A DNA stretch of 64,000 nt from assembly GCF_000231055.2 (NCBI RefSeq), contig NZ_CM001466.1, positions 2,430,018 through 2,494,017 of the forward strand, given 5' to 3'. Source of the DNA: Saccharomonospora azurea NA-128 (lineage in GTDB: Bacteria; Actinomycetota; Actinomycetes; Mycobacteriales; Pseudonocardiaceae). Each line of letters begins with the position of its first letter. Position 1 is the stretch's first letter. Positions 38,420 to 47,439 of the stretch are shown piece after piece. The notes under the pieces are model-generated. The model did not search any database. It had not been told where the DNA came from and worked only from the letters and a program-made list of their open reading frames with translations. Both the position numbers and the translations under genes were made by a program.

Positions 38420-38453
38420 CGCGCAGCGCCCGGGAGTTGTCGGCGGGTGTGGT

Positions 38454-38459
38454 TACTCT
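38454..38459 (+). promoter_or_regulatory. Predicted -10 hexamer, leaderless type
   Basis: TACTCT ends 6 bases before GTG 38466 of the ECF sigma gene; no ribosome-binding site precedes the start. Confidence 0.4.
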
Positions 38460-38465
38460 GCGCGG

Positions 38466-39473
38466 GTGAGGACCGAGACGGCAGTCAACGAGACGTTCGC
38501 GCAGCTCGTCGCCCCGTACCGGCGTGAGCTGCTGGCGCACTGCTACCGCATGCTCGGCTCGCCGCACGAGGCCGAGGACGTGCTGCAGGAGACGCTGCTG
38601 CGGGCGTGGCGGGGCTACGCGGGTTTCGAGCACCGGTCGTCGCTGCGGACGTGGCTGCACCGCATCGCGACCACGACGTGTCTCAACGCGTTGAAGAGCA
38701 GGCGTCGACGCCCCATGCCGTGCGGTGTGGACGGCACGAGCAGCGATCCGGCGGACGACCTCGTCGACGGCGGGTCGGTGCCGTGGTTGCAGCCGATGCC
38801 CGACACGCTCGTGGATCTGCGTGACGACCCGGGGGCCGTCGTCTCCGCACGGGAGAGCATCCGCCTCGCCTTCGTGGCGGCACTGCAGTATCTGCCGCCG
38901 CGGCAGCGTGCGGTGTTGCTGCTCCGCGACGTGCTGGCGTGGAGTGCGGCGGAGGTCGCGGAGACGCTCGACACGACGACGGCCGCGGTGAACAGCCTGC
39001 TGCAGCGGGCGCGCACGACCCTCGACCGGCGAACCTGGCGATCCGACACGCTGACCGAACCCACCGCGGCGGCGCAGCGTGCGCTGCTCGACCGCTACGT
39101 CGCGGCGTTCGAACGCAAGGACATCGACCGGCTGATCGAGCTGTTCACCGCCGACATCGTGTGGGAGATGCCGCCCTACGTGTCGTGGTACCGAGGCCGC
39201 GAGGCCGTCGCCCTCCACCTGGAGCGGCGCTGCCCCGGCCGCCCGGGCGGCATCCGGCTGGTGCCGGTGCGGGCCAACGGACGGCCGGGATTCGCGCAGT
39301 ACTTCCTCGACGACGCGGGCGAGGGGTTCGACGCGTTCCTCGTCCAGGTACTGGACCTCTCCCCCCGCGGCATCGCGCACGTGGTGAGCTACCTGGATCC
39401 CGAGGTGTTCGACCTGTTCGGGCTGCCGAGGCGGATCGGTCAGGCCGACAGCTCGGGAATGCGGTCGCCGTAG
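38466..39473 (+). CDS. ECF RNA polymerase sigma factor with SnoaL-like C-terminus
   Basis: A 335-residue sigma factor. Region 2 is at about 14-75 (AHCYRMLGSPHEAEDVLQET, LRTWLHRIATTTCLN), region 4 at about 140-190 (LPPRQRAVLLLRDVLAWSAAEVA), and a SnoaL/NTF2-like domain fills the last 130 residues (FTADIVWEMPPYVSWYRG). The build matches ECF sigma factors that are controlled by their own C-terminal extension instead of an anti-sigma factor, and none is adjacent. Its 3' end overlaps the convergent SIS gene by 34 bases. Confidence 0.9.
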   Translation: MRTETAVNETFAQLVAPYRRELLAHCYRMLGSPHEAEDVLQETLLRAWRGYAGFEHRSSLRTWLHRIATTTCLNALKSRRRRPMPCGVDGTSSDPADDLVDGGSVPWLQPMPDTLVDLRDDPGAVVSARESIRLAFVAALQYLPPRQRAVLLLRDVLAWSAAEVAETLDTTTAAVNSLLQRARTTLDRRTWRSDTLTEPTAAAQRALLDRYVAAFERKDIDRLIELFTADIVWEMPPYVSWYRGREAVALHLERRCPGRPGGIRLVPVRANGRPGFAQYFLDDAGEGFDAFLVQVLDLSPRGIAHVVSYLDPEVFDLFGLPRRIGQADSSGMRSP

Positions 39474-40159
39474 CGGGCCACCAGTTCGACGTTGCGTTCG
39501 TCGCCCCCGGGCACGTTCGCGCTCGTCCACAATGGCAGGTCGACGCCGCGCTTCGCAGCGAGGCCGTCGAGTTCGGCGAGCAACGCGGCCCAGGCGTATG
39601 CGGCGGCGACGGTCGAAACGGCGGACGTACGCGGTCCGGCGGCCGGATACACGACGTCACCCGGAGGCACGTGGGTGTCGAGCACGACGGTGGCGTGGTC
39701 GGCCAGCCGGGTGCCGCCGCTGCGGTCGGCGGCCGCCGCCGACGCCGCCGTCGACGTCACGGCGATGACCGGCACTCCCCGGGCACGCGACTCCTGCGCG
39801 ATCTCCACCGGGTACGGGTTGCGGCCGCTGGTGGAGAACACGACGACCACGTCGCCGTCGCGCACGTCGGCCTGCTCCACCAGCGCGCGGCCCCGCCCGG
39901 GAACCCGTTCCGCCGCGGAGCTGCGCAGCGCACCCGTCAGCGGCAGCACCTCCGAGTCCCACATCGGCCGCACCGCGGCGAGCCCGCCGGCGCGGTAGAA
40001 CGTCTCGCACACCATCGCGAGCGAGTGGCCCGCGCCCGCCGCGTGGACGATCCCGTCGCCACTCACCACGTCGAGCACCAGCTCGGCGGCCTTGCTGAAC
40101 TGCTCGCGCTGCGAGTCGATGGTGTCGATCAGCTCCCGCGCCCTGTCACGCACTGACAC
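39440..40159 (-). CDS. SIS-domain phosphosugar-binding protein
   Basis: About 239 residues with one SIS domain: GIVHAAGAGHSLAMV and VFSTSGRNPYPVEIAQ form the sugar-phosphate loops. It resembles the UPF0309/MurQ-GmhA group. I start at GTG 40159, which follows GGTGGAGGAG; the frame extends to 40186. It is divergent from the sialidase gene with a dre-like site between them, so a role in amino-sugar or sialic-acid phosphate metabolism is plausible. Reaction not established. Confidence 0.75.
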   Translation of the reverse strand: MSVRDRARELIDTIDSQREQFSKAAELVLDVVSGDGIVHAAGAGHSLAMVCETFYRAGGLAAVRPMWDSEVLPLTGALRSSAAERVPGRGRALVEQADVRDGDVVVVFSTSGRNPYPVEIAQESRARGVPVIAVTSTAASAAAADRSGGTRLADHATVVLDTHVPPGDVVYPAAGPRTSAVSTVAAAYAWAALLAELDGLAAKRGVDLPLWTSANVPGGDERNVELVARYGDRIPELSA

Positions 40160-40318
40160 GATCTCCTCCACCTCAGTAGTCGACACGCGGCCATCTCATC
40201 TCCGTCCCCGGCCCGGCGCAACCGGGTTCGCAGAAGTTCGCGCCTGTAAGAGACGGATTACACCCGGGATCGCGCCCGGCGGCGTGGGCGGGCACCCTCC
40301 GCTGCTCCGTTCGGGCTC

Positions 40319-40334
40319 ATTGGTCTTGACCACG
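40319..40334. promoter_or_regulatory. Second dre-like operator
   Basis: ATTGGTCTTGACCACG keeps the TGGTC/GACCA half sites of a DasR element with TT in the centre, matching the site at 10116 at 12 of 16 positions. It lies about 68 bases before the sialidase start and 160 before the SIS gene. Confidence 0.65.
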
Positions 40335-40401
40335 TCACAGCCGGGTCTCTAGTTTGCCGAGATCGGACGTCCTATGTCCGCCGACACGGAGGAGGCCGAC
40401 G

Positions 40402-41616
40402 ATGCCCGTGCGTGCCCTGTCCCGACGTTCCGCCCTGGCCGTCGGCGTCGCGCTCGCCGCGACGACCGCACTGGCCGCTTCCGGCATCGCCGCCACAGCC
40501 CCGACTGCCGCGACTGCCGCAGCGCCGGGCTCCTGCACGGGTTCGGTGCCCTACACCTCCGGCACCGAGGGCTACCACACGTTCCGCATCCCCGCCCTCG
40601 TGCGCACCGGCACGGGCGACCTGCTCGCCTTCGCCGAGGGCCGCATCGAATCGGGCGGCGACACGGGCGCGATCGAGGTCGTCGTACGCCGTTCCACCGA
40701 CGGCGGGTGCAGCTGGGGACCGCTGTCGGTGGTGTCGACCAACGGCGACGGCACCGCGGGCAACCCCAGCCCCGTCGTGCTGCCCGACGGCGACGTCGTC
40801 CTGCTGACCACCCGCAACGGCCGCGTCACCGAGCACCAGATCATGGCGGGCGAGGTGTCCGATGCGGACACTCGACGGGTCTGGGTGCAGCGCAGCACCG
40901 ACGACGGCCGGACGTTCTCCCCCGCGGAAGAGATCACCGACGTCGCCAAGGCACCGAACTGGCGGTGGTACGCCACCGGGCCCGGCCACGCGATCGTGCT
41001 GGCGAACTCCGGACACGCGGGCCGCATCGTCGTCCCGGCCAACCACTCCAGCGCTCCCCCCGAAGGCTCCGACGACGTCGGCACCGAGGACAAGTACTAC
41101 GGCGGACACAGCCTCATCAGCGACGACGGCGGGCACACGTGGCGGATCGGGTTCACCGACGACCGCACCGACGGCGTCATCGCGGCCAACGAGACGACGG
41201 TGGCCGAACTGCCGAACGGCACGCTGTACTTCAACAGCCGCGACCACGGCACCGCCGAGGGCAACCGGGTCGACGCCTACAGCACCGACGGCGGGGAGAC
41301 GCTCGTCGAACCCTACGCCGTCCAGGAGTCCATCGTGGACCCGAAGGTGCAGGGCAGCGTGCTCGCCACAACGAAGCCGAACGTGCTGCTGTTCTCGGCG
41401 CCGTCGCACCCCACCGAGCGGCGCGCGATGGCCCTCCGCGTGAGCCGCGACGGCGGTGAGACCTGGCGGGTCGCCCACCACGTGTCGGACGATCCGGCGG
41501 CGTACTCCGACCTCGTTCAGCTCGACCGGCGCACGATCGGCCTGCTGTACGAGACGGGCACCGGCAGCCCGTACGAGACGATCGCCTTCGAACGGCTGCC
41601 GCTCCCCCGTCCCTGA
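40402..41616 (+). CDS. Exported exo-alpha-sialidase (GH33)
   Basis: A 404-residue sialidase that releases terminal sialic acid. A twin-arginine-like signal peptide (LSRRSALAVG, about 1-40) leads into the beta-propeller. FRIP is present as TFRIPAL, and five Asp-box repeats are seen: RSTDGGCSW, RSTDDGRTF, ISDDGGHTW, YSTDGGETL and VSRDGGETW. GGAGGAGG lies 6 bases before the ATG. The dre-like site upstream suggests that DasR ties it to amino-sugar supply. Confidence 0.92.
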   Translation: MPVRALSRRSALAVGVALAATTALAASGIAATAPTAATAAAPGSCTGSVPYTSGTEGYHTFRIPALVRTGTGDLLAFAEGRIESGGDTGAIEVVVRRSTDGGCSWGPLSVVSTNGDGTAGNPSPVVLPDGDVVLLTTRNGRVTEHQIMAGEVSDADTRRVWVQRSTDDGRTFSPAEEITDVAKAPNWRWYATGPGHAIVLANSGHAGRIVVPANHSSAPPEGSDDVGTEDKYYGGHSLISDDGGHTWRIGFTDDRTDGVIAANETTVAELPNGTLYFNSRDHGTAEGNRVDAYSTDGGETLVEPYAVQESIVDPKVQGSVLATTKPNVLLFSAPSHPTERRAMALRVSRDGGETWRVAHHVSDDPAAYSDLVQLDRRTIGLLYETGTGSPYETIAFERLPLPRP

Positions 41617-41650
41617 ACGGCGGACACGTGTCCGCGCTTCCGGTACGCCT
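41617..41650. repeat. Dispersed 21-bp repeat, locus 4
   Basis: CGGACACGTGTCCG (a perfect palindrome) runs into GTGTCCGCGCTTCCGGTACGC, one unit of the 21-bp family. It lies between the convergent sialidase and amidohydrolase genes and may act as their terminator. Confidence 0.65.
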
Positions 41651-43283
41651 AGTCCGCTCGGCTCGCGTAGGTGAGCGACTCGCCGCCGTGCACGGCCTCG
41701 CCCGCGACGAACGTCGCCAACACCCCGATACCGTCGATGCCCGACGTCGGCACGGAGGTCGGGTCGTCGTCGAGGAGGACGAGGTCGGCGTCCATGCCCG
41801 CCTCGATCCGCCCACGCCGATGTTCCTGGCACGCGGCGTACGCGGCATGGGTGGTGAACGCGCGCAACGCCTCCGTGGCGTCCACGCGCTCGTCCTTCGC
41901 CAGCACCACGCCGCCGCTCGTCGTGCGCTCGACCATGTTGCGCATGCCCGCCAGAGGAGCGCCGGTGCCCACGCACGGCCGATCGGAGCTGCCGGGCACC
42001 CGCAGCCCCGCGTCGAGGAACGAACGGTGCCGGTACAGCCACGGCACCCGCGACTCGCCCAGCGACTTGTACATGGTGTCGCCGATCTCGTAGAGGAACC
42101 GGGCCTGGGGCACAGGGACGACGTCCAGCGCCGCCAGCCGCGGCAACTGGTCGGGCCGCACCATGGCGGCGTGCTCGATGCGGTGGCGCACTCCCGGCCG
42201 CGGGAACTCGCGTTGAGCCTGTTCGAACGCCTCCAGCGTCAGGTCGATCGCGCGGTCGCCGATGGCGTGTGCCGCGACCCGCCACCCGCTGCGGTGCGCG
42301 TCGAGGATGCGCTTGCGCAGCACGTCCGGATCGTCGCCGAGGACACCGAGTCCCCCGTCGCCCTCGAACGGCTGCGTCACGGCCGCGGTCTTGCTGCTCA
42401 ACGCACCGTCGGTGAAGATCTTCATGGGACCGACGCGCAGGAAGTCGTCGCCGAACCCGGTCCGCACGCCGAGGTCCAGCCCCACGACGTCCTCCACGAG
42501 CGGGTGCAGTGTCTCCGCCGCGGGCATCAGCTCCACGCGCACCGTGAGGTCGCCGCGCTGCCGGGCGAGCTGGTAGGCCGCCGCCTCGGCCGGGCTGTGC
42601 CCGATCCAGCCTCCGGCGACGCCCGCCTCGGTCACGTGTGTCAACCCCTCGGCGGCGTACACCTTCGCCGCCCGTGCGACCGCCTGGGCGAGCTCCTCGA
42701 CGGGATACGGCTTCACCAGAGCGTCGACGAGTTGCTGCGCCTGCTCGGCGAGCAGGCCGGTGGGCTCGCCCGAGGCGTCTCGCTCCACCACACCGCCCTC
42801 GGGCACGGTAGCCGTGCCGTCGAGGACACCCGCCTGGGCGAGGATCGCGCTGCTGACCGAGCACATGTGCGCGGAGCGGTGCTTCAACCACACCGGACGT
42901 CCACCGCCCGCGCGGTCCAGCGCCTCCCGCGACGGGTGAGCGCCGAGCACGAAGTCGTCGTACTGCGATCCGACCACCCACGCGTCGGACGGCAGTCGAG
43001 CCGCGCGCTCCGCCACCGCGTCGTACAACTCGTCGAGGCTCCGGCACGCCGAGAGGTCCATCTCGGCGAGAGACAACCCGTACCAGACCATGTGGTTGTG
43101 GGCGTCGGTGAACCCCGGAGCGAGCACGGCTCCCCCGCCGTCGACCACCGTTGTCGCGGACAGTCCGTCCACCTCGTCGTCCACGCCGACGATGCGTCCT
43201 CCCAGCACGCCCACGGTGTGAGCCCGCGGTCGGTCGTCGCACAGGGTCAGGGCGCGCACATCGCGGAGAAGCAGGTCCAGCAC
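41649..43283 (-). CDS. Amidohydrolase family 3 (YtcJ-like) enzyme
   Basis: A 544-residue metal-dependent hydrolase. The metal motif DAHNHMVWYG follows the N-terminal beta-sandwich, and GPMKIFTDGALSSKT, HAIGDRAID and RIEHAAMVRPDQ are the other family signatures. Start is GTG 43283 with GGGAGGAA. Substrates of this group range from D-amino acid derivatives to N-acyl and cyclic amides, and nothing nearby narrows this. It is divergent from a lipoprotein gene. Confidence 0.88.
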   Translation of the reverse strand: MLDLLLRDVRALTLCDDRPRAHTVGVLGGRIVGVDDEVDGLSATTVVDGGGAVLAPGFTDAHNHMVWYGLSLAEMDLSACRSLDELYDAVAERAARLPSDAWVVGSQYDDFVLGAHPSREALDRAGGGRPVWLKHRSAHMCSVSSAILAQAGVLDGTATVPEGGVVERDASGEPTGLLAEQAQQLVDALVKPYPVEELAQAVARAAKVYAAEGLTHVTEAGVAGGWIGHSPAEAAAYQLARQRGDLTVRVELMPAAETLHPLVEDVVGLDLGVRTGFGDDFLRVGPMKIFTDGALSSKTAAVTQPFEGDGGLGVLGDDPDVLRKRILDAHRSGWRVAAHAIGDRAIDLTLEAFEQAQREFPRPGVRHRIEHAAMVRPDQLPRLAALDVVPVPQARFLYEIGDTMYKSLGESRVPWLYRHRSFLDAGLRVPGSSDRPCVGTGAPLAGMRNMVERTTSGGVVLAKDERVDATEALRAFTTHAAYAACQEHRRGRIEAGMDADLVLLDDDPTSVPTSGIDGIGVLATFVAGEAVHGGESLTYASRAD

Positions 43284-43378
43284 CGCGGTTCCTCCCTAGG
43301 GTCGGGGCACGAAGTCAGCCGATTACGCTCGGGACACGCTCGACGGTACCCGGGCTCGGGAGGAAGGGGCAGCACGCT

Positions 43379-44047
43379 GTGCTCCAGCAAAGGAAGGGGC
43401 GGACGGCGCTCGCATCGGGACTCGCCGCCGCGTTGCTGGTGCTGACCGCCTGCGCTTCGCCCGGGACCGCACCCGCCCCGCCGGTGGACGAGACCCGCAC
43501 GGTGACACTGCAACCGTTCACCCCGGAGGGCGAGCTCACCCCGGGACTGCGCGTGGTGCAGGAGGTGTCCGGCAGGTGCGTGCCGTCGGTGCTGAGCCCG
43601 GACAACGACCACGCCCGCCGCTGCTTCGCCACCGAGACGTCCGTGGCGATGGACCCCTGCTACGTGCCGGACCCCGAGCTCGGGCGGCGGCTCGTCGACC
43701 ACGAGGAGCTGCGGGAACTCGGCATCTTCACCGTGGCGGTGTGCCTCGCGACTCCGGAGCAGACCGACCTCACGCGCATCTACGTCGCGGAGGACACCGG
43801 GGTGTACTCCGCACCCACGAACTCGGTCGACCCGCACTGGGCGCTCGAACTCGCCGACGGCACGCGCTGCGTGAAGGTGTTCGGGGTGAAGGAGGTCCGG
43901 GAGAACCTGCACCTCAGCTACAGCTGCGACGACGGCGGATACCTGTACGGCATCCCCGACGAGGAGCTGCGGGTGTGGATGATCCACTACCGGGAGAAGG
44001 ACTCGGACGAGCTCGTCTACACCGAGGTGCGCACGGCCTGGAAGTGA
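43379..44047 (+). CDS. Putative lipoprotein
   Basis: A 222-residue lipoprotein. A basic start and hydrophobic core end in the lipobox LVLTACAS, so the mature protein begins at a lipidated cysteine. The mature part is a compact alpha-beta domain with several cysteines (RCVPSVL, CFATET, DPCYVPD, TRCVKV, SCDDGG) that could form disulfides outside the membrane. Start GTG 43379 has GGAAGGGG upstream. No family recognised. Confidence 0.72.
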   Translation: MLQQRKGRTALASGLAAALLVLTACASPGTAPAPPVDETRTVTLQPFTPEGELTPGLRVVQEVSGRCVPSVLSPDNDHARRCFATETSVAMDPCYVPDPELGRRLVDHEELRELGIFTVAVCLATPEQTDLTRIYVAEDTGVYSAPTNSVDPHWALELADGTRCVKVFGVKEVRENLHLSYSCDDGGYLYGIPDEELRVWMIHYREKDSDELVYTEVRTAWK

Positions 44048-44108
44048 CGCCCGCGGCCGCCCCCGCGGATCACCGCGGAGGTCGGCGCGGAGCTGATGTC
44101 GCCTGCTG

Positions 44109-44399
44109 TCAGACGACGGGTTGGTCGGCGTCGTCCTCGGAGGTCTCAGCGTCGTCGGCGTCGTTCGCGTCGGCGGAGTCCTCGATCGTCCACTTCAGCT
44201 GGAACTCGATCTCCTCCTCGCCGTCACCGCGTTCGTGCTCGATCGAGAACTCGGCGCGCGCGGGCACCCGGATGCGTTCCCCGGCGATCTGGATACGGAA
44301 CGGCTTGTCGGTTTCGAGCGCGTCGGCCAGCCGGCGCAGCTTCGCCACGACGTCGGCGGTCGAGTAGAAGGCTTCCACGTCCCGCGATGCGGCAGTCAC
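44109..44399 (-). CDS. Amphi-Trp domain protein
   Basis: A 96-residue protein. The first 65 residues fit the amphi-Trp domain: AFYSTADVVAKLRRLADALE, then RIQIAGERIRVPA and EIEFQLKW with its conserved tryptophan. The last 25 residues are a highly acidic tail (DANDADDAE). GTG 44399 is chosen with GAAGGGAAG upstream. Function of the domain is not established. It is convergent with the lipoprotein gene. Confidence 0.78.
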   Translation of the reverse strand: MTAASRDVEAFYSTADVVAKLRRLADALETDKPFRIQIAGERIRVPARAEFSIEHERGDGEEEIEFQLKWTIEDSADANDADDAETSEDDADQPVV

Positions 44400-44491
44400 A
44401 GTCTTCCCTTCGTTCGGATGGCTTGCTGACGTTCGCGATCCTGTCACGCCGACCGGTCACGCCGCCGGGTTTCGAGACAGCGCCGAATCGC

Positions 44492-45547
44492 TCACGCGGC
44501 CTCGTACGCCGGTACCGACCAGTGCTCCTCGACCAGCGCGCGGGCCCGCGGCAGCGACCCCACGGCGTCGAGGACCTCCGACCGCAGCGAGTCGACCGCG
44601 GACGGTGCGACCGACCGCGAGGTGAGCACGGCGAGCACCCACTGCGCCACGTCCCGCACGAGGCGGCCGTCGGCGGTGAGCAGTGCCCCCTCGATCGCAC
44701 GGAAGGGCTGTTCCACGCAGTCGCGGATCACCAGGTTGAGGTCGGTGTCGGTGACGATGTCGCCCTCGCCCACGGACCCCGCGGGCCCCCACTGCCCGGT
44801 GACTTGTCGCACCAGGCTGTAGTGCTCGGTGTCGAGGGTGCGCTGTTCGGAGAGGACGTCCTGCGGCAGGGGCGGCACGGACTCCACCGTCGGAGGGAGG
44901 TCCTCGATGAGGTCGAGTCCTTCCGGCAGCGTCGGCGCCCACGCCGTGGCACCGAGCGTCCGCGCGCGGCGTCCGTCGGTGCCGAACGCGGCCCCGCCCG
45001 CCAGCACGGGGATTCCCGCCGTGGTCGCCGACTCGATGGCCCGGCGGGTGCTCGGCAGCCCCCCGGCCACGGAGCAGCTCACGGCGACCGCGTCCGGCTC
45101 GACCTGGTACAGGTACGAGTACAGCCGCTCGGCGGGTGTCGCCGCGCCCAGGAACGTCACCTGCCAGCCGCGCGCCCGCAGGGACGTGCCCACCACCATC
45201 GCGGCCAGCGCGTGCCATTCCCGCTCCGCGCAGCCCACGATGACGCGGCCCTTCGTCAGAGGCAGCGCCCGGACCCGCCTCGCCACGGCCTCGGCGGCGG
45301 CCAGCGAGATCCCGGTGGCGATGTGCTCCTGTGCGACCGACCACTCCGCGCTCTGCCACCGCTCGCCGATGCGGCGCTGGGCGGGCGTGATCACGTCGCA
45401 CAGCAGTGAGACGGGCTCGGCGCCGGCGTCCAGGGCGTGGTCCACGAGCGCGATCGCCTCCGAGGCGTTGCCCGCCGCGAGCGCGTGCTCGAAGCCGGAG
45501 AACAAGCCGTCGTGATCGGCGTGGTGTGCCGTCATGGAGGTGGACAT
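44492..45547 (-). CDS. Cobalamin-binding protein with CarH-type light-sensor signature
   Basis: A 351-residue protein. Residues about 14-90 form the helical B12-binding cap and contain Trp64-x9-Glu74-His75 (RWQSAEWSVAQEH), the signature of the CarH adenosylcobalamin photoreceptor. A Rossmann-type B12 domain follows at about 98-215, with His112 in EREWHALA as the likely lower ligand. The CarH DNA-binding domain is missing, and a 120-residue unknown domain ends the protein. Its start is 5 bases after the stop of a PP2C phosphatase, suggesting a light- or B12-responsive signalling pair. Confidence 0.85.
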   Translation of the reverse strand: MSTSMTAHHADHDGLFSGFEHALAAGNASEAIALVDHALDAGAEPVSLLCDVITPAQRRIGERWQSAEWSVAQEHIATGISLAAAEAVARRVRALPLTKGRVIVGCAEREWHALAAMVVGTSLRARGWQVTFLGAATPAERLYSYLYQVEPDAVAVSCSVAGGLPSTRRAIESATTAGIPVLAGGAAFGTDGRRARTLGATAWAPTLPEGLDLIEDLPPTVESVPPLPQDVLSEQRTLDTEHYSLVRQVTGQWGPAGSVGEGDIVTDTDLNLVIRDCVEQPFRAIEGALLTADGRLVRDVAQWVLAVLTSRSVAPSAVDSLRSEVLDAVGSLPRARALVEEHWSVPAYEAA

Positions 45548-45552
45548 GAGAG

Positions 45553-46881
45553 TCAGGCTCCGTTCTGAACGGCGATCAAGGCGATGTCGTCGTGCGCCGC
45601 GCTGTCGAGGTGTTCCAGCACGCGTTGCTCCACGGCCTCACAGACCGTCGCGGGACTCGCGCCCGCGTACTCGGGGAGCATCACGCGCAGCCGCTCGTGA
45701 CCGAAGAAACCCTCCACGCCACGCGCTTCGTCGACCCCGTCGGTGTAGAGCAGGACGGTGTCCTTCACGCCCAGCCGTACGTCCGTCTCGACGAACGACA
45801 GACCGGAGATGATGCCCGCGACCGTTCCGGTGACGCCCGGCTCGTCGACGGCGCCGTCGGCCCGCACCACGAGCGGCGGCGGGTGTCCCGCCACGGCGAT
45901 CGTGGCGGTGATGGCCTCGTCGCCGCTGTTCCGGCGGAAACGCACGCAGGCCGCCGTCACGAAACGTTGGGACATCTGAGGGCGCAGGACCTCGTTCAAC
46001 GCCCCCAGCACCTTGGCGGGCGATCGGTCGAAGTACGCCGCCGTCCGGATCGTCTGGCGGGCGAGGCTCGTGTACACCGCCGCGTCGATTCCCTTGCCGC
46101 AGACGTCGCCGATGACCACGGTGAAGTCGTCCGCGTCGCCGTGGACGTCGTAGAAGTCACCGCCGATCCGCAACCGCTGCTGTCCCGGCCGGTACCGCGC
46201 CGCCACGTAGACGCCCGGGTACTCGGGCAGCTCGGGAGGACGCAGCACCTGCTCCAGGGCGTTGGCCATCTCGCCGCGTTCCTCGTAGAGCCGCGCCGAC
46301 TCCAGGGTCGCGGCCACCCTGCGACCGAACTCCTCGGCGGCGAGCGCGTCGCCGGTGGTGTAGTCGCCGCCGTCGACGCCGCCGGCCGGCCCGCGCACCA
46401 CGACGAACACGCCGTTGGTCGCGCCCCCGATGTTGAGTGGGACGGCGAGCACCGTCGACGGCCGGTGCGACGCGGCCTCGTCCCGCAGCGGTGTGGAGGG
46501 GACGAGGTCGGCGAGCGCGGCGTCCACGTCGTCGCCGGGTGCCGCGTAGCGTCCGGTGACTCCGCGCCGCCGGAACCGGCCCAACGCCTGCCGGGGATCG
46601 AGCCGACCGAGCAGCACAGGACCCGACACCCGCGTGTCGCGGCTGCGGGAGTAGACGGAAACGCTGTCGGAGTCGAAGAACGCGAGCATCGCCCAGTCGC
46701 CGAAATGGGGAACGGCGAAGTCGAGTGCCCGGTACACGGTGCGGCGCACGTTCAGCGACCCGGCGAGCTGCCGGGACAGTTCGCCGATGACTTGCACGTG
46801 GGCCCAGTCGCCGGGCTGAGGCGTTCCGGCGAGGTCACTCTCCGATGGTTCACGGGGTGCTCGATCGAAAGCCGCGTTCAC
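45553..46881 (-). CDS. GAF-like sensor with SpoIIE/PP2C phosphatase domain
   Basis: A 442-residue RsbU-like phosphatase. A GAF-type domain spans about 30-195; the catalytic domain at about 210-440 has GGDFYDVHG, VIGDVCGKGIDAA, YTDGVDEARG and HDDIALIAV with the metal-binding aspartates intact. GTG 46881 follows GAGGAG. First gene of a two-gene unit with the B12 sensor. Target is probably a phosphorylated STAS protein, none of which adjoins it; the one at 38102 is a candidate. Confidence 0.87.
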   Translation of the reverse strand: MNAAFDRAPREPSESDLAGTPQPGDWAHVQVIGELSRQLAGSLNVRRTVYRALDFAVPHFGDWAMLAFFDSDSVSVYSRSRDTRVSGPVLLGRLDPRQALGRFRRRGVTGRYAAPGDDVDAALADLVPSTPLRDEAASHRPSTVLAVPLNIGGATNGVFVVVRGPAGGVDGGDYTTGDALAAEEFGRRVAATLESARLYEERGEMANALEQVLRPPELPEYPGVYVAARYRPGQQRLRIGGDFYDVHGDADDFTVVIGDVCGKGIDAAVYTSLARQTIRTAAYFDRSPAKVLGALNEVLRPQMSQRFVTAACVRFRRNSGDEAITATIAVAGHPPPLVVRADGAVDEPGVTGTVAGIISGLSFVETDVRLGVKDTVLLYTDGVDEARGVEGFFGHERLRVMLPEYAGASPATVCEAVEQRVLEHLDSAAHDDIALIAVQNGA

Positions 46882-47126
46882 AGCCGACTCCTCGGTGAAG
46901 AGGACATCAAAACCCGACTGTACGGGACGAATCGGCCCTCAGGACCCACCGTGGACCGACCGAGTCCGAACATTCTCGGCGGGTGAGCGGGCGAACGCGC
47001 AGGGCCACGGGAACGCCCCGGCGACGTCGACGGTCGGCCCCGGAGCAGGGCGCACGAGCGCGCACGGCGGCGACCGCCGGGAGACCGCGGCGAAGCGAAC
47101 TGATCGACGAACGAACGAATGGACGG

Positions 47127-47199
47127 AGCCGGCAACAGGACTCGAACCTGCGACCCTCTGTTTACAAGACAGATGCTCTACCAGCTGAGCTATGCCGGC
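47127..47199 (-). tRNA. tRNA-Thr (TGT anticodon)
   Basis: A 73-base cloverleaf on the minus strand: 7-bp acceptor stem (GCCGGCA/TGCCGGC, discriminator T), D arm GCTCAGCTGGTAGAGC, anticodon loop CTTGTAA and T arm with GTTCGAGTC. The CCA end is not encoded. It lies divergent from the threonine/serine exporter gene. Confidence 0.95.
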
Positions 47200-47439
47200 C
47201 TGAATCCTCGCGCCCGAAGACGTGCGGACCCGTCCCCACTATATCCGGCGCGATCTGCGCCACAGCGGGCGCCCACACGGCCTTACGTCGCTGCTGAGGG
47301 CCCATATCGCGACTACCGTAGTTCGAGGTCACGTTCGGACAACGATGTGGTATACGCCACGGCCCTCAGGGTGCAACGGTCGAGGCCGCGCTGCCGATGC
47401 TCTCCCGGGGGGAACAGCTGGACTTCCGAGGAGGTGGAG

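Noticed and set aside
47127-47199. tRNA-Thr as an integration site
   Set aside because: No partial tRNA copy, integrase or element boundary is visible on either side.
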